A DNA stretch of 64,000 nucleotides from contig DJDA01000153.1 in NCBI GenBank assembly GCA_002430835.1, forward strand, positions 1 through 64,000, read 5' to 3'. Source of the stretch: Brevundimonas sp. UBA5936. GTDB lineage: Bacteria > Pseudomonadota > Alphaproteobacteria > Caulobacterales > Caulobacteraceae. The notes beneath the pieces were generated by a model. The model saw only the letters and a list, made by a program, of their open reading frames with translations. It had not been told where the DNA came from and did no database searches. Each line of letters opens with the position of its first letter. The first letter of the stretch is position 1. Shown in pieces: positions 8,343 through 19,463 of this stretch. Position numbers and translations under genes: made by a program.

Positions 8343-8984
8343 ATGATGCGTGATGGCGTGGACGGCGGTCGAAATGGACAAGATGCGGAAAGGGTTGGGC
8401 GCGCTATCGCTGAAATCGCCATCATCGATGATGATCGGGCGCTGCTGGAGCTGACCCTTTTGGCGGTGCGCGAGGCGGGGTTCTCCGCCGTCGGTTTTCA
8501 TGAACCGCTCGACGCCTTGATGTGGGCGTCCGACGCCGATCCGACCTGCCTCGTCGCCGATCTGAAGATGCCGGGTGTCGAAGGGTTGGATCTGGTGGCC
8601 GCCTTCTGCGCCCTGAACCGACATGCCGTCATCGTCGTCAGCGCCTTCGTGGACGTGCGGACGACGGTGGACGCCATGCGCCTGGGCGTGGACGATGTTC
8701 TGCCCAAGCCCACGACGATCGATGAGTTGGTGCGCGCCCTGCGTCGCGGGGCGGAGGCCTTGGCGTCCACGCCGGCGCGTGAGGAACTGACCTTCACCCG
8801 CCGCGAGCGTCAGGTCGCAGAAATGCTGGTTGAGGGGCTGACGACCAAGCAGATCGCCCAGAACCTGGAGCTGAGCCCGCGGACGGTCGAATTCTTCCGC
8901 GCCAGCCTGCTGCGCAAGACCCAGTCCCCCAACTCGGCCGCCCTGGCCTCGGCGCTGACCCGGCTCGGCTTCCTCGCGAATTGA
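8343..8984 (+). CDS. FixJ/NarL-type response regulator (receiver + LuxR HTH)
   Basis: 213-residue two-domain regulator. Receiver domain: acidic pocket IIDDD, phospho-acceptor Asp in VADLKMPG (about residue 73), the conserved Ser in VVSAF, and Lys in LPKP. Output domain: LuxR-type HTH (TFTRRERQVAEMLVEGLTTKQIAQNLELSPRTVEF). All receiver residues needed for phosphorylation are present. ATG 8343 (or 8346) is the first ATG; no clear Shine-Dalgarno is visible and a TTG at 8325 is possible. No histidine kinase is adjacent, so it is an orphan here, divergent from the unidentified gene at 7773-8222 and just upstream of the sidA-like unit. Confidence 0.88.
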   Translation: MMRDGVDGGRNGQDAERVGRAIAEIAIIDDDRALLELTLLAVREAGFSAVGFHEPLDALMWASDADPTCLVADLKMPGVEGLDLVAAFCALNRHAVIVVSAFVDVRTTVDAMRLGVDDVLPKPTTIDELVRALRRGAEALASTPAREELTFTRRERQVAEMLVEGLTTKQIAQNLELSPRTVEFFRASLLRKTQSPNSAALASALTRLGFLAN

Positions 8985-8986
8985 GG

Positions 8987-9026
8987 TTGACGAGAACAAA
9001 GAGGCAACCTAGAACAAATAGGCAAC
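8987..9026 (+). promoter_or_regulatory. Predicted LexA-controlled promoter with two tandem SOS-like boxes
   Basis: TTGACG at 8987-8992 and TAGAAC at 9010-9015 are 17 bases apart, a good -35/-10 pair. Two direct copies of GAAC-N7-CAAC lie at 8994-9008 and 9012-9026 (18-base period); read on the other strand each is GTTG-N7-GTTC. The alphaproteobacterial LexA box is GTTC-N7-GTTC, so each copy is one base off in one half-site. Both boxes overlap the promoter core, where repressor binding would block transcription of the small ORF at 9049. Confidence 0.65.
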
Positions 9027-9048
9027 ATTTGATCTGGGGATAAAATCA

Positions 9049-9138
9049 ATGACGCGTTGGGTGAGGGATCTGCTGTCGCTTGCGTCCTGCGGCGGCTTCG
9101 TCTGGATGGTCTGGCAGGCGGCCTTCCTGGTGACATGA
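9049..9138 (+). CDS. sidA: SidA-like 29-aa SOS-induced cell-division inhibitor
   Basis: 29-codon ORF beginning MTRWVRDLLS, with a basic/polar start followed by one hydrophobic membrane-spanning segment rich in Trp, Phe and Val. In Caulobacter, SidA is a 29-residue single-pass inner-membrane protein, made under LexA control after DNA damage, that blocks division through the FtsW/FtsN divisome branch; from memory its locus is adjacent to dnaE. Here length, topology, LexA-like boxes and position next to dnaE all agree. A weak GGGGAT precedes the ATG by about nine bases. Identity is inferred from these features, not from an alignment. Confidence 0.7.
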   Translation: MTRWVRDLLSLASCGGFVWMVWQAAFLVT

Positions 9139-9139
9139 C

Positions 9140-9198
9140 CGCGCCCCATTGAGGCGCGACTCCCTGCATGATGACGATGCGCCCGTATGATCGGGCGC
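9140..9198 (+). other. Two hairpins between the sidA-like ORF and dnaE
   Basis: CGCGCC/GGCGCG (9140-9145 with 9153-9158) and GCGCCCG/CGGGCGC (9179-9185 with 9192-9198) are perfect short GC stems. Neither is followed by a T-run, so they are not classic terminators, yet they may attenuate read-through from the SOS promoter into dnaE. The second stem ends four bases before the ATG at 9203 and could hinder initiation there. Confidence 0.45.
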
Positions 9199-9202
9199 TG
9201 CG

Positions 9203-12672
<3,470 letters not shown>

Positions 12673-12673
<1 letters not shown>

Positions 12674-13038
12674 TGAGCGAGACGAGCGTGAAGACCCATG
12701 CCGGGTCGTGCCACTGCGGCGCCGTGGCCTATGAGGTGGATGTCGGGCTGGACGGCCTGATGGAGTGCAACTGCTCCCATTGCTATCGCAAGGGGTTCGT
12801 CCTGGCCTTTGCGCCGCGTTCGGCTTTTCGCCTGACCAAGGGTGAGGAGGCGACGACCTCCTACTTCTTCAACCAGCACCAGATCGAGCATCGCTTCTGT
12901 CGGACCTGCGGGGTGCAGCCGTTCGGTTACGGCGCGGCGCCCGACGGCAGCGAGGTGGCGGCGATCAACATCCGCACCCTGACGGATGTGGAGCCGTGGG
13001 ATTGGACCGCCCAGCGCGTGGACGGCCGCAGCTTCTGA
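12673..13038 (+). CDS. GFA (glutathione-dependent formaldehyde-activating / CENP-V) family protein
   Basis: 121-residue zinc protein. Cys motifs typical of the fold are visible: SCHCGAVAYEV, CNCSHCYRKG and FCRTCGVQPF. The family is named for glutathione adducts, but most members are uncharacterised. The start ATG overlaps the dnaE stop by one base, so it is translated with the polymerase gene. A longer open frame upstream in the same register is only the out-of-frame shadow of dnaE. Confidence 0.88.
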
Positions 13039-13122
13039 TCCTTTCGGCGGGCGCTGAGCCTGTTCGCGCGGTTTGGGGAGAGTGAGCCTGACGCGGCTTT
13101 GCGGCCCATCCCTTTCGACGCC

Positions 13123-13151
13123 TTGCCTTTTTCGGCCGTTTCGCCTACATG
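13123..13151 (+). promoter_or_regulatory. Candidate sigma-70-type promoter of rpsB
   Basis: TTGCCT (13123-13128) and TACATG (13146-13151) are separated by 17 bases, about 130 bases before the rpsB ATG. The 240-base spacer 13039-13278 holds no convincing ORF. The transcript would have a leader of roughly 120 bases, a plausible place for ribosomal-protein autoregulation. Sequence match only. Confidence 0.35.
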
Positions 13152-13278
13152 CGCGGCGCACTTCGCACGTGGGCGTGGCGCGGCCCGGGGAGACATCCCG
13201 GTCTGCACCGTTCCGAGGGATCAGCCGATCCTTTTAACCGCCCGCGCTAGGTTTGATCGGAAAAAGGAAAAGACGATC

Positions 13279-14121
13279 ATGGCTCTGCCTGAATTCTCGA
13301 TGCGTACGCTGCTGGAAGCCGGCGCTCACTTCGGCCACCAGACGCACCGCTGGAACCCGAAGATGGACCGCTACATCTTCGGCTCGCGCTCGAACATCCA
13401 CATCATCGACCTGTCGCAGACGATGCCGCTGTTCCACCAGGCTCTGGTGGCTGTGCGCGACGTCGCCGCAAAGGGCGGCCGCGTCCTGTTCGTCGGCACC
13501 AAGCGTCAGGCCGCCGGCCCGGTGGCTGAAGCCGCCACGCGCTGCGCCCAATACTACATGAACAACCGCTGGCTGGGCGGCACGCTGACCAACTGGCGCA
13601 CCGTTTCGGGCTCGATCGCTCGCCTGCGCGAGCTGGAAACCATCGTCGGCGCCGGCGGCGAAGGCCGTAACAAGAAAGAGCTGCTGACCCTGCAGCGCGA
13701 GAAGGACCGTCTGGAACTGTCGCTGGGCGGCATCAAGGACATGGGTTCGGTGCCGGACATCATGTTCGTGATCGACACCAACAAGGAAGCGATCGCGATC
13801 CAGGAAGCCCGCAAGCTGAACATCCCGATCATCGCCATCCTGGACACCAATTCGGACCCGGACGGCATCACCTATCCGGTGCCGGGCAACGATGACGCCG
13901 CTCGCGCCATCCAGACCTACTGCGACCTGATCGCCGACGCCGTTCTGGACGGCCTGGCCGCCGGCGCCGCCGCTCAGGGCATCGACCTGGGCGCTTCGGA
14001 AGCTCCGGTCGAGCCGGCCCTGCGTGAATCCGCCGTGGTTGAAGCCGAAGCCGCTCCGGCCGGCGCTGAAGGCGTGGCTGAAGAGCTGGTCGCCGCCGAG
14101 GCCGAGAAGGTCGAGGGCTGA
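13279..14121 (+). CDS. rpsB: 30S ribosomal protein S2
   Basis: 280-residue S2 beginning MALPEFSMRTLLEAGAHFGH. The ATG at 13279 follows an AAGGAAAAG ribosome site; upstream in-frame codons belong to the leader. Conserved blocks include THRWNPKM, IFGSRSNIHIIDL, NNRWLGGTLTNW and DTNSDPDGI. The C-terminus has an Ala/Glu-rich extension typical of alphaproteobacterial S2. Codon use is strongly biased, as expected for a highly expressed gene. Followed by tsf, the near-universal neighbour. Confidence 0.98.
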   Translation: MALPEFSMRTLLEAGAHFGHQTHRWNPKMDRYIFGSRSNIHIIDLSQTMPLFHQALVAVRDVAAKGGRVLFVGTKRQAAGPVAEAATRCAQYYMNNRWLGGTLTNWRTVSGSIARLRELETIVGAGGEGRNKKELLTLQREKDRLELSLGGIKDMGSVPDIMFVIDTNKEAIAIQEARKLNIPIIAILDTNSDPDGITYPVPGNDDAARAIQTYCDLIADAVLDGLAAGAAAQGIDLGASEAPVEPALRESAVVEAEAAPAGAEGVAEELVAAEAEKVEG

Positions 14122-14125
14122 GACT

Positions 14126-14203
14126 GACGTTCCGGCGCCGCCGCGCGCCGGACCGACGTCAACTTGACATGCGGCCGGGCTAAACAGTCCGGCCGCCCAT
14201 TTT
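14126..14203 (+). other. Tandem hairpins and promoter-like sequence in the rpsB-tsf spacer
   Basis: A long imperfect hairpin spans 14126-14160 (GACGT/ACGTC outside, CCGGCGC/GCGCCGG inside). A second stem, GCGGCCGG (14171-14178) with CCGGCCGC (14189-14196), is followed by CCATTTT and resembles a weak terminator. TTGACA at 14164-14169 and a GCTAAAC at 14179-14185 resemble Caulobacter promoter elements, but their spacing is about two bases short. The spacer may set the S2:EF-Ts ratio by partial termination or a second promoter. Confidence 0.45.
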
Positions 14204-14221
14204 GAATTTCAGGAGAAGAAC

Positions 14222-15160
14222 ATGGCCGAGATCACTGCCGCCCTTGTGAAGGAGCTTCGCGAGCGTTCGGGCGTCGGCATGATGGACTGCAAGAAGGCGC
14301 TGGTTGAGACCAACGGCGACATCGAAGCAGCGATCGACTGGCTGCGCGCCAAGGGCCTGTCCAAGGCCGCCAAGAAGGCCGACCGCGTCGCCGCCGAGGG
14401 CCTGGTGGCCGTCGCCGTGCGTGAAGACGGCAAGGGCGAAGTCGCCTCGGCCATCGAGTTCAACGCCGAAACCGACTTCGTGGCCCGCAACGACCTGTTC
14501 CAGGCCGCGGCCAAGGAATTCGCTCAGCTGGGCCTGCACCACGACGGCGTCGACGCCATCCACGGCGCGACCCTGGAAAACGGCAAGACCGTTCAGGACG
14601 AAGTCACCAACCTGATCGCCACCATCGGCGAGAACATGCAACTGCGTCGCGCGGCTCGCCTGTCGGTCGGTGAAGGCGTGGTTTCGACCTACGTCCACAA
14701 CGCCGTCTCGCCGAACGTCGGCCGCATCGGCGTGCTGGTCGCCCTGGAAGGCGCCGGCGACAAGGACGCCCTGCGTGAAGTGGGCCGCAAGATCGCCATG
14801 CACGTGGCGGCCACGGCTCCGCTGGCGCTGGACACCTCGGACCTGGACCCGGCCGCGATCGAAAAAGAACGCGCCGTCCTGATCGAGAAGGCCAAGGAAG
14901 AAGGCCGTCCGGAAAACATGATCGAAAAGATCGTGGAAGGTCAGATCAACAAGTTCCAGAAGGACGTGGTGCTGACCAAGCAGCCGTTCGTCATGGACCC
15001 GGACGTGACCATCGAACAGCTGGTCGCCAACACCGGCAAGGAGTTGGGCTCCACGCTGAAGCTGGCCGGCTTCGTCCGCATGGCGCTGGGTGAAGGCGTC
15101 GAGAAGGTCGAAACCCCCGACTTCGCGTCGGAAGTCGCCTCGATGACGGGCGGCAACTAA
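14222..15160 (+). CDS. tsf: Elongation factor Ts
   Basis: Nucleotide exchange factor that recycles EF-Tu-GDP, 312 residues. The UBA-like N-terminus contains VKELRERSGVGMMDCKKAL, the diagnostic EF-Ts signature, and the core has the EFNAETDFVARN motif. AGGAGAAG lies seven bases upstream of the ATG. Codon bias matches rpsB. A likely intrinsic terminator follows its stop, separating it from pyrH. Confidence 0.98.
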   Translation: MAEITAALVKELRERSGVGMMDCKKALVETNGDIEAAIDWLRAKGLSKAAKKADRVAAEGLVAVAVREDGKGEVASAIEFNAETDFVARNDLFQAAAKEFAQLGLHHDGVDAIHGATLENGKTVQDEVTNLIATIGENMQLRRAARLSVGEGVVSTYVHNAVSPNVGRIGVLVALEGAGDKDALREVGRKIAMHVAATAPLALDTSDLDPAAIEKERAVLIEKAKEEGRPENMIEKIVEGQINKFQKDVVLTKQPFVMDPDVTIEQLVANTGKELGSTLKLAGFVRMALGEGVEKVETPDFASEVASMTGGN

Positions 15161-15195
15161 CTCGAAACGTCTTCCCGAAAGGGAAGAATTTTCAA

Positions 15196-15231
15196 AAGGG
15201 CGCGTTCGGCTTTGAAGGCTGACGCGCCCTT
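15196..15231 (+). terminator. Probable terminator after tsf
   Basis: AAGGGCGCGT at 15196-15205 pairs with ACGCGCCCTT at 15222-15231 around a 16-base loop that can form a small inner stem. Only a weak T-containing tail (CGTCT) follows. Confidence 0.6.
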
Positions 15232-15297
15232 CGTCTATGATGAGCCGCCGATTCACTTCGCGCGGATGCTAACCCCTGTATCCACGGACCCCTGATC

Positions 15298-16035
15298 ATG
15301 CCCGACGCCCCCTCTGAGTTTCGTTACAAGCGCGTCCTGCTGAAGGTCTCGGGCGAGGTGCTGATGGGCGACCAGCCCTATGGCATCGACATGCCGACCG
15401 TGGATGTGGTCGCCGCCGCCGTCGCCGCGGTGGCGCGCCAGGGCGTCGAGATCTGCCTGGTCATCGGCGGGGGCAACATCTTCCGCGGCCTGTCCAAGGC
15501 GGCGGCGGGCATGGATCGCGCCAACGCCGACTACATGGGCATGCTGGCGACCATCATGAACGCCCTGGCCATGCAGGGCGCGCTCGAGAAGATCGGCGTC
15601 GACACGCGGGTCCAGAGCGCCATCCCCATGGCCGCCATCGCCGAGCCCTATATTCGCCGCCGCGCCCTTCGCCACCTCGAGAAGGGCCGCGTGGTGATCT
15701 TCGCTGCGGGCGTCGGCGCGCCCTTCTTCACCACGGACTCCGGCGCGGCTCTGCGTGCCGCCGAAATGGGCTGCGACGCCCTGCTGAAGGGCACCAGCGT
15801 CGACGGCGTCTACACCGCCGACCCGAAGAAGGACGCCACGGCCACCCGCTATGAAACGCTGACCTATCAGGAAGTGCTGGCCAAGGACTTGCGCGTCATG
15901 GACGCCTCGGCCATCGCCTTGATGCGCGACAGCGGCATTCCGATCGTGGTCTTCTCGATCCGCGAGGAAGGATCGATTCAGAAGGCGCTGACGGGAGAAG
16001 GCACCTTCACCGTCATCACCAACAAGGCCGCCTGA
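15298..16035 (+). CDS. pyrH: Uridylate kinase (UMP kinase)
   Basis: Phosphorylates UMP to UDP, 245 residues, amino-acid-kinase fold. Conserved parts: YKRVLLKVSGEVLMG at the N-terminus, VIGGGNIFRG, and the kinase signature KGTSVDGVYTADPKKD. Sits between tsf and frr, the standard order. A GCTAACCCC element at about 15268 may be the -10 region of its own promoter. Confidence 0.97.
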   Translation: MPDAPSEFRYKRVLLKVSGEVLMGDQPYGIDMPTVDVVAAAVAAVARQGVEICLVIGGGNIFRGLSKAAAGMDRANADYMGMLATIMNALAMQGALEKIGVDTRVQSAIPMAAIAEPYIRRRALRHLEKGRVVIFAAGVGAPFFTTDSGAALRAAEMGCDALLKGTSVDGVYTADPKKDATATRYETLTYQEVLAKDLRVMDASAIALMRDSGIPIVVFSIREEGSIQKALTGEGTFTVITNKAA

Positions 16036-16075
16036 GCGGCTTCGTCATCAAACGACAGGACCAAGGACACACGTC

Positions 16076-16633
16076 ATGGCCAAACCCGATCTCAAGACGT
16101 TCCGCGACCGGATGGACAAATCCGTCGCCGCCCTGAAGGACGACTACGCCGGCCTGCGTACCGGCCGCGCCAACGCCGGTCTGCTGGAGCCGGTCGTGGT
16201 TGAGGCCTATGGCGCAACCTCGCCGTTGACCGCTGTGGCCGCGATCAGCGTGCCGGAGCCGCGCATGATCTCGGTCAGCGTCTGGGACAAGGGGATGGTG
16301 GTCTCGGTCGAGAAGGCCATCCGTTCGGCCGGCCTGGGTCTGAACCCGGTCGTCGACGGTCAGACGCTGCGTATTCCGATCCCGCCGCTGACCGAAGAGC
16401 GCCGCAAGGATCTGGCCAAGCTGGCCGGCAAATACGCCGAGGACAAGAAGATCGCCGTGCGCAACGTGCGTCGCGACGCCAACGACGAGCTGAAGAAGGC
16501 TGAAAAGGCCGGCGAGATCAGCCAGGATGATCAGAAGAAGATGGAGGCCGAGGTCCAGAAGGACACCGATGCGGCCATCAAGCGTATCGACGAGACCTTG
16601 AAGGCCAAGGAAGTCGAGATCATGCAGGTCTGA
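16076..16633 (+). CDS. frr: Ribosome-recycling factor
   Basis: Works with EF-G to split post-termination ribosomes. 185 residues, the exact usual length, with the three-helix-bundle sequence (LRTGRANAGLLEPVVVEAYG, then LTEERRKDLAKLAGKYAEDK and VRNVRRDAN). ATG at 16076. Part of the rpsB-tsf-pyrH-frr-uppS-cdsA-dxr order. Confidence 0.98.
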   Translation: MAKPDLKTFRDRMDKSVAALKDDYAGLRTGRANAGLLEPVVVEAYGATSPLTAVAAISVPEPRMISVSVWDKGMVVSVEKAIRSAGLGLNPVVDGQTLRIPIPPLTEERRKDLAKLAGKYAEDKKIAVRNVRRDANDELKKAEKAGEISQDDQKKMEAEVQKDTDAAIKRIDETLKAKEVEIMQV

Positions 16634-16668
16634 CGCGATCAGACCTGTTCAGGAAGGACGCCCCCATC

Positions 16669-17427
16669 ATGTCGGCCGAGCCCGTCGCCACGGCGCCTGC
16701 AAAGGGGCCTCGTCACGTCGCCCTGATCATGGACGGCAACGGCCGCTGGGCGCAGCGCCGGGGTCTTCCGCGCGCCGTGGGCCACCGCGAGGGGGTCCAG
16801 GCCCTGCGCCGCACGATCAAGGCGGCGCCGGAGCTGGGCGTGCGATGCCTGACGGTGTTCGGCTTCTCGACCGAGAACTGGAGCCGTCCGGCCGACGAGG
16901 TGTCCGACCTGATGGGCCTGGTGCGCGCCTTCGTCGGCAGCGACCTGAAGCGGCTGGCTGCGGCGGGCGTGCGGGTGAAGGTGCTGGGCCGTCGCAAGGG
17001 GTTGCCGGACGATATCGCCGCCATCGTCGCGCGGGCCGAGGCCGAGACGGCGAACAATGATAAATTCCTGCTGCAGGTGGCCTTCAACTATGGCGGCCGG
17101 GCGGATCTGGTCGACGCGGCCCAGCGGCTGGTCGATCGCGCGCGCGGGGGCGAAGATGTGGTTGTCGACGAAGAGGCGCTGGGCGCCGGACTGTCGACGG
17201 CGGGCGCGCCGCCGGTCGATCTGATCGTGCGGACCTCGGGCGAACAGCGCCTGTCCAACTTCCTGCTGTGGGAGGCGGCCTACGCCGAGATGGTGTTCCA
17301 GGAGATCCTGTGGCCCGACTACGGCGCCGAAGCCCTGGCTGAAGCCATCGCCCAGTTCGGCTGTCGTGAGCGCCGCTACGGCGGGCGTGAGGTCATGGTT
17401 GAAGCCTATGGCGAGGTCGCGGGCTGA
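16669..17427 (+). CDS. uppS: Undecaprenyl diphosphate synthase
   Basis: cis-Prenyltransferase that makes the C55 carrier for peptidoglycan and other envelope polymers; 252 residues. The IPP/FPP site LIMDGNGRWAQRRGLPRAVGH is present in part as IMDGNGRWA, with further blocks TVFGFSTENWSRP, FNYGGRADLVDA and the C-terminal RTSGEQRLSNFLLWE. An AGGAAGGA ribosome site precedes the ATG. One base separates its stop from the cdsA start. Confidence 0.97.
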   Translation: MSAEPVATAPAKGPRHVALIMDGNGRWAQRRGLPRAVGHREGVQALRRTIKAAPELGVRCLTVFGFSTENWSRPADEVSDLMGLVRAFVGSDLKRLAAAGVRVKVLGRRKGLPDDIAAIVARAEAETANNDKFLLQVAFNYGGRADLVDAAQRLVDRARGGEDVVVDEEALGAGLSTAGAPPVDLIVRTSGEQRLSNFLLWEAAYAEMVFQEILWPDYGAEALAEAIAQFGCRERRYGGREVMVEAYGEVAG

Positions 17428-17428
17428 C

Positions 17429-18247
17429 ATGGCGTTGAAGCCTCGAGATATCGCCTTGCGCGCCGCTTCGGCGGTCGTGCTGGCGCCGGCGGCGGTCCTG
17501 GCGACGTGGGCGGGCGGCGACTGGTTCTGCGCCCTGGTGGTCGCGGGGGCGGTGCTGCTGGCCTTCGAGTGGGCGCGGATGTGCGCCCCGAACCTGTGGC
17601 GGCCGATCGGGATCAGCGTGGCCCTGGCCCTGGTCGTGGCGGTGATCGCGGCCCACGTCGGACAGATTTCCCTGGCGCTGGTGCTGATGGTGTTCGGCGC
17701 CCTGGCGGCGGGCCTGTTCGCCCGCACGCGCGGCGAGTCCCTGCTGGATACGGCCTATGGGGTGCTCTATCTCGGCTGGCCCTGCATCCTGCTGATCTGG
17801 TTGCGCGACCTGCACGAGGTGCAGGGGCTGTACTGGACCGTGCTGGTCTTCGCCGTGGCCTGGTCGGCCGACATCCTGGCCTATCTGGTCGGCAGCTTCG
17901 TCGGAGGGCCCAAGCTGTGGCCGCGCTTTTCGCCGAACAAGACCTGGTCGGGCTTCATCGGCGGGCTGGCCGCCGGGATGATCGCCGGCGCCGCCATGGC
18001 GGGCTGGCTGGACATGGGGCTGCTGAACGCCTTCTGGGGCGGGGTTCTGGGTCTGACGGCGGCCCTGGCCACCATGGGCGGCGACCTGTGGGAATCCGCG
18101 TTGAAGCGGCGATTCGGGGTCAAGGACGCGGGCAACCTGATACCCGGTCACGGCGGCCTGCTGGATCGCGTCGACGGGCTGATGTTCGCCGTGGTGGCGG
18201 TGTCGGCCGGGCGCCTGATCGTCCTGATGCTGGAGCGAGCGGCATGA
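17429..18247 (+). CDS. cdsA: Phosphatidate cytidylyltransferase
   Basis: Makes CDP-diacylglycerol, the precursor of all phospholipids; 272-residue polytopic membrane protein. The CDP-DAG synthase signature is complete at the C-terminus (LKRRFGVKDAGNLIPGHGG followed by LLDRVDGLM). I set the start at ATG 17429, right after the uppS stop; longer versions run back through uppS out of frame. Its end overlaps the dxr start by four bases (ATGA). Confidence 0.95.
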   Translation: MALKPRDIALRAASAVVLAPAAVLATWAGGDWFCALVVAGAVLLAFEWARMCAPNLWRPIGISVALALVVAVIAAHVGQISLALVLMVFGALAAGLFARTRGESLLDTAYGVLYLGWPCILLIWLRDLHEVQGLYWTVLVFAVAWSADILAYLVGSFVGGPKLWPRFSPNKTWSGFIGGLAAGMIAGAAMAGWLDMGLLNAFWGGVLGLTAALATMGGDLWESALKRRFGVKDAGNLIPGHGGLLDRVDGLMFAVVAVSAGRLIVLMLERAA

Positions 18248-19440
18248 TCGCGCGGCGCGTCTCTGTCCTGGGGTCGACCGGATCGGTGGGCTCTTCGACC
18301 CTGGACCTGATGGAACAGGCGCAAGCGGCTGGTTCGGCCGCGTTCGAGGTCGAGGCCCTCACCGGCGGCGCCAACATCGCTCGCCTGGCCGAACAGGCGC
18401 GCCGCTGGCGGCCGCGCATCGCCGTGACGGCCGATCCCGGCCGATTGAACGAGCTGCGCGACGCATTGGCGGGAACCGGGGTCGAGGCCGCGGCGGGGCC
18501 GGACGCCATCGTCGAGGCGGCCGTGCGGCCTGCCGACTGGATCATGGCCTCCATCGTCGGCGCGGCGGGCCTGCGCTCGGCCTGGGCGGCGGCGGGGACG
18601 GGCGCGACCCTGGCCCTGGCCAACAAGGAGAGCCTGGTCTGCTGCGGTCCGGCGTTGATCGAGCGGGTCAAGCGCAGCGGCGGGCGGTTGATCCCCGTCG
18701 ATTCCGAACATTCGGCCATTTTCCAGGTCTTCCCGGCCGGGGCGCCCGAGCGGGTGTCCAAGCTGGTCCTGACCGCTTCGGGCGGACCGTTCCGCACCCT
18801 GCCGCGCGCGGCCATGACGCGGATCACGCCGGAGCAGGCCGTGGCCCATCCGAACTGGAGCATGGGCGCCAAGATCTCGGTCGACAGCGCCACCATGGCC
18901 AACAAGGGGCTGGAGCTGATCGAGGCCGCCTATCTGTTCGAGATGCCGGAAGGCCGGGTCGATGTGGTGGTGCACCCGGAATCGATCATCCACAGCCTTG
19001 TGGAATATGTGGATGGTTCGACCCTGGCCCAGATGGGCGCGCCGGACATGCGGACGCCGATCGCCTGCGCCCTGTCATGGCCGGATCGTCTGGCCTGGCC
19101 GGCGCCCAAGCTGGACCTGGCGGCCCTGGGGCGGTTGACGTTCGAGGCGCCGGATGAGGATCGGTTCCCGGCCTTGCGTCTGGCGCGCGAAGCCCTGGCG
19201 ACGGGCGGAATCGCCCCCATCGTCTTCAATGCGGCCAATGAGGTGGCGGCTCTGGCTTTCCTTGACCGGCGGCTGGGCTTTCTCAATATTGCCGCAGTCG
19301 TCGCCGACACCCTTGAGAAGGCGACGGGCGCGGGCGCGTCTTGCGGTTCCGACGATGCCTGCGAGACGGCCCTGGCCGTTGATGCGCAGGCGCGGCGGAT
19401 CGCGGGCGACGTCATCGCCTCGCTGAACATAGCGGCCTGA
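18244..19440 (+). CDS. dxr: 1-deoxy-D-xylulose 5-phosphate reductoisomerase
   Basis: Second enzyme of the MEP isoprenoid pathway; 398 residues. NADPH-binding VLGSTGSVGSSTLDL at the N-terminus, ANKESLVCCG, the metal/substrate motif PVDSEHSAIFQ, and the substrate loop segment PNWSMGAKISVDSATMANK are all visible. The ATG overlaps the cdsA stop. Its product chain feeds uppS two genes upstream. Confidence 0.97.
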   Translation: MIARRVSVLGSTGSVGSSTLDLMEQAQAAGSAAFEVEALTGGANIARLAEQARRWRPRIAVTADPGRLNELRDALAGTGVEAAAGPDAIVEAAVRPADWIMASIVGAAGLRSAWAAAGTGATLALANKESLVCCGPALIERVKRSGGRLIPVDSEHSAIFQVFPAGAPERVSKLVLTASGGPFRTLPRAAMTRITPEQAVAHPNWSMGAKISVDSATMANKGLELIEAAYLFEMPEGRVDVVVHPESIIHSLVEYVDGSTLAQMGAPDMRTPIACALSWPDRLAWPAPKLDLAALGRLTFEAPDEDRFPALRLAREALATGGIAPIVFNAANEVAALAFLDRRLGFLNIAAVVADTLEKATGAGASCGSDDACETALAVDAQARRIAGDVIASLNIAA

Positions 19441-19463
19441 GGGGAACGGGAGATACGAACGGC

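Noticed and set aside
8223..8999. Upstream extension of the minus-strand gene at 7773 through the response regulator
   Set aside because: The extension is antisense to the receiver and HTH domains and lacks its own motifs. GTG 8222 with GGAGG six bases upstream is a far better start.
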